5,475 nucleotides of DNA from DATARH01 sp035534535 (lineage in GTDB: Bacteria; Pseudomonadota; Alphaproteobacteria; ATCC43930; CGMCC-115725). This document shows, one piece after another, positions 4,603 through 5,475 of the stretch (position 1 is its first letter; every line of letters starts with the position of its first letter). The translations under genes and the position numbers were made by a program. The notes beneath the pieces are model-generated. The model made no database searches. It saw only the letters and a program-made list of their open reading frames with translations, and was not told the DNA's origin. The stretch covers positions 1-5,475 of the forward strand of contig DATLRS010000088.1 in NCBI GenBank assembly GCA_035534535.1, read 5' to 3'.

Positions 4603-5475
4603 GTGGGCGAATTGCTGCTCGAACTGTTGTCGGAAGAGATCCCGGCGCGCATGCAGCGCCGCGCGATCGAGGATTTGACCGCGCTGATCCGCGACGGGCT
4701 GGCAAAGGCCGAGATCGCGGCGGCGAGCATCCGCGGCTACGTGACGCCGCGCCGCCTTGCGGTGATCGCCGACGGCATCCCGGCGCGCCAGCCCGACCGC
4801 AGCGAGGAGCGCCGCGGCCCCCGGGTCGGCGCGCCGCCGGCGGCGCTCGAGGGCTTTCTGCGCTCGGCCGGCCTCGCAGCGATCGACGCGTGCGAGACCC
4901 GCGACACCGGCCGCGGCGAATTCTATTTCGCGGTGTTGCAGCGCCCCGGCCGCGCCACCGCGGAGGTGCTCCCCGAGCTGCTGCGTGCGGCGATCGGCGA
5001 ACTGCCGTGGCCCAAATCGATGCGCTTTCCGGCGAGCGAATTGCGCTGGGTGCGGCCGCTCAATTCGGTGATCTGCCTGTTCGACGGCGCCGTGCTGAAG
5101 CTGGCGCTCGACCGGGTGCCGGTCGGCAATACGACGCGCGGCCACCGTTTTCTGTCGCAGGGCGAGATCGCGGTCGCCGATGCCGAGGATTATCTCGACA
5201 AGCTCGCGGCCGCCCACGTGGTCCTCGACCCCGACCGAAGGCGCAAGATGATCGAGGACGATCTCGACCGGGTTACCGCGGCCGAGGGGCTGCGGGTCAA
5301 GCCCGACCCGGGCCTTCTCGACGAGGTGACCGGACTTGTCGAGTGGCCGGTCGTGCTGATGGGCGCGATCGATGCTGCCAGCATGGCACTGCCGCCCGAG
5401 GTGCTGGCGACCGCGATGCGCACCCACCAGAAATATTTCTCGTGCCTGCGGCCCGACGGCACGCCCCAGGGGCCT
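4603..5475 (+). CDS. glyS: Glycyl-tRNA synthetase beta subunit (5' part, runs off the window)
   Basis: The first 291 codons of an open frame with no stop before the right edge; the full subunit is about 690 aa, so roughly 40% is visible. The beta subunit binds tRNA-Gly and completes the alpha2-beta2 enzyme with GlyQ. Family signatures are the start GELLLELLSEEIPARM at 2-17, RGYVTPRRLAV shortly after, KSMRF at 138-142, RWVRPLNS at 148-155, GNTTRGHRF at 175-183, and MRTHQKYF at 272-279. The start is GTG at 4603, with GGAGAG (4588-4593) 9 bases upstream and homologues beginning at this same L-x-E-L-x-x-E-E-I-P segment. It follows glyQ by 123 bp, unusually far for this pair, because of the inserted repeat. 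No frameshift or missing block is seen in the visible part. Confidence 0.97.
   Translation, partial: MGELLLELLSEEIPARMQRRAIEDLTALIRDGLAKAEIAAASIRGYVTPRRLAVIADGIPARQPDRSEERRGPRVGAPPAALEGFLRSAGLAAIDACETRDTGRGEFYFAVLQRPGRATAEVLPELLRAAIGELPWPKSMRFPASELRWVRPLNSVICLFDGAVLKLALDRVPVGNTTRGHRFLSQGEIAVADAEDYLDKLAAAHVVLDPDRRRKMIEDDLDRVTAAEGLRVKPDPGLLDEVTGLVEWPVVLMGAIDAASMALPPEVLATAMRTHQKYFSCLRPDGTPQGP

Noticed and set aside
3541..5427. 628-codon open frame on the minus strand, opposite glyQ and glyS
   Set aside because: It is antisense to two clearly identified synthetase genes and reads through the palindromic repeat (giving repeat-type peptide such as WVAGSSPAMT). Its low-complexity Arg/Ala/Gly composition is typical of shadow frames in G+C-rich DNA.

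Overview
The window is G+C-rich chromosomal DNA that reads as an alphaproteobacterium, most likely Rhodospirillales-like. This rests on the base composition, the alphaproteobacterial form of the GlyQ and GlyS proteins, a DUF2007 / N6-adenine methyltransferase / S49 peptidase / GlyRS gene run, and a palindromic repeat whose spurious translation (reverse strand, MPGLVPGIH) is familiar from alphaproteobacterial genomes. The taxonomic call is inference.

Layout. On the minus strand at the left edge lie a complete tRNA-Pro(CGG) with encoded CCA and its own sigma70-like promoter, and upstream of it (to the right in these coordinates) a long-chain polyprenyl diphosphate synthase (ispB type, GTG start). 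A divergent intergenic region (1160-1317) separates them from a plus-strand run: a 70-aa DUF2007 protein, an overlapping TrmN6/YfiC-type N6-adenine methyltransferase, an S49 (SohB/SppA-like) serine-lysine peptidase without a membrane anchor, a small membrane-anchored four-cysteine protein, glyQ, and the first 291 codons of glyS, which runs off the right edge.

Functional picture. The tRNA, GlyRS alpha and beta subunits and probable tRNA methyltransferase are translation genes. The polyprenyl synthase supplies the quinone side chain, and the peptidase and small membrane protein are envelope-associated or unassigned. Most of this is housekeeping. I see no mobile element, CRISPR array or defence system. 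The most interesting details are (i) an 88-bp double-hairpin repeat inserted between glyQ and glyS and abutting the glyS ribosome-binding site, (ii) a 41-codon open frame spanning it exactly from the glyQ stop to the glyS start, (iii) a methyltransferase gene with no ATG or GTG start, whose best-placed start is a CTG, (iv) a 12-bp tandem repeat encoding a DPAP tail in that protein, and (v) a possible leaderless promoter for the small four-cysteine protein.
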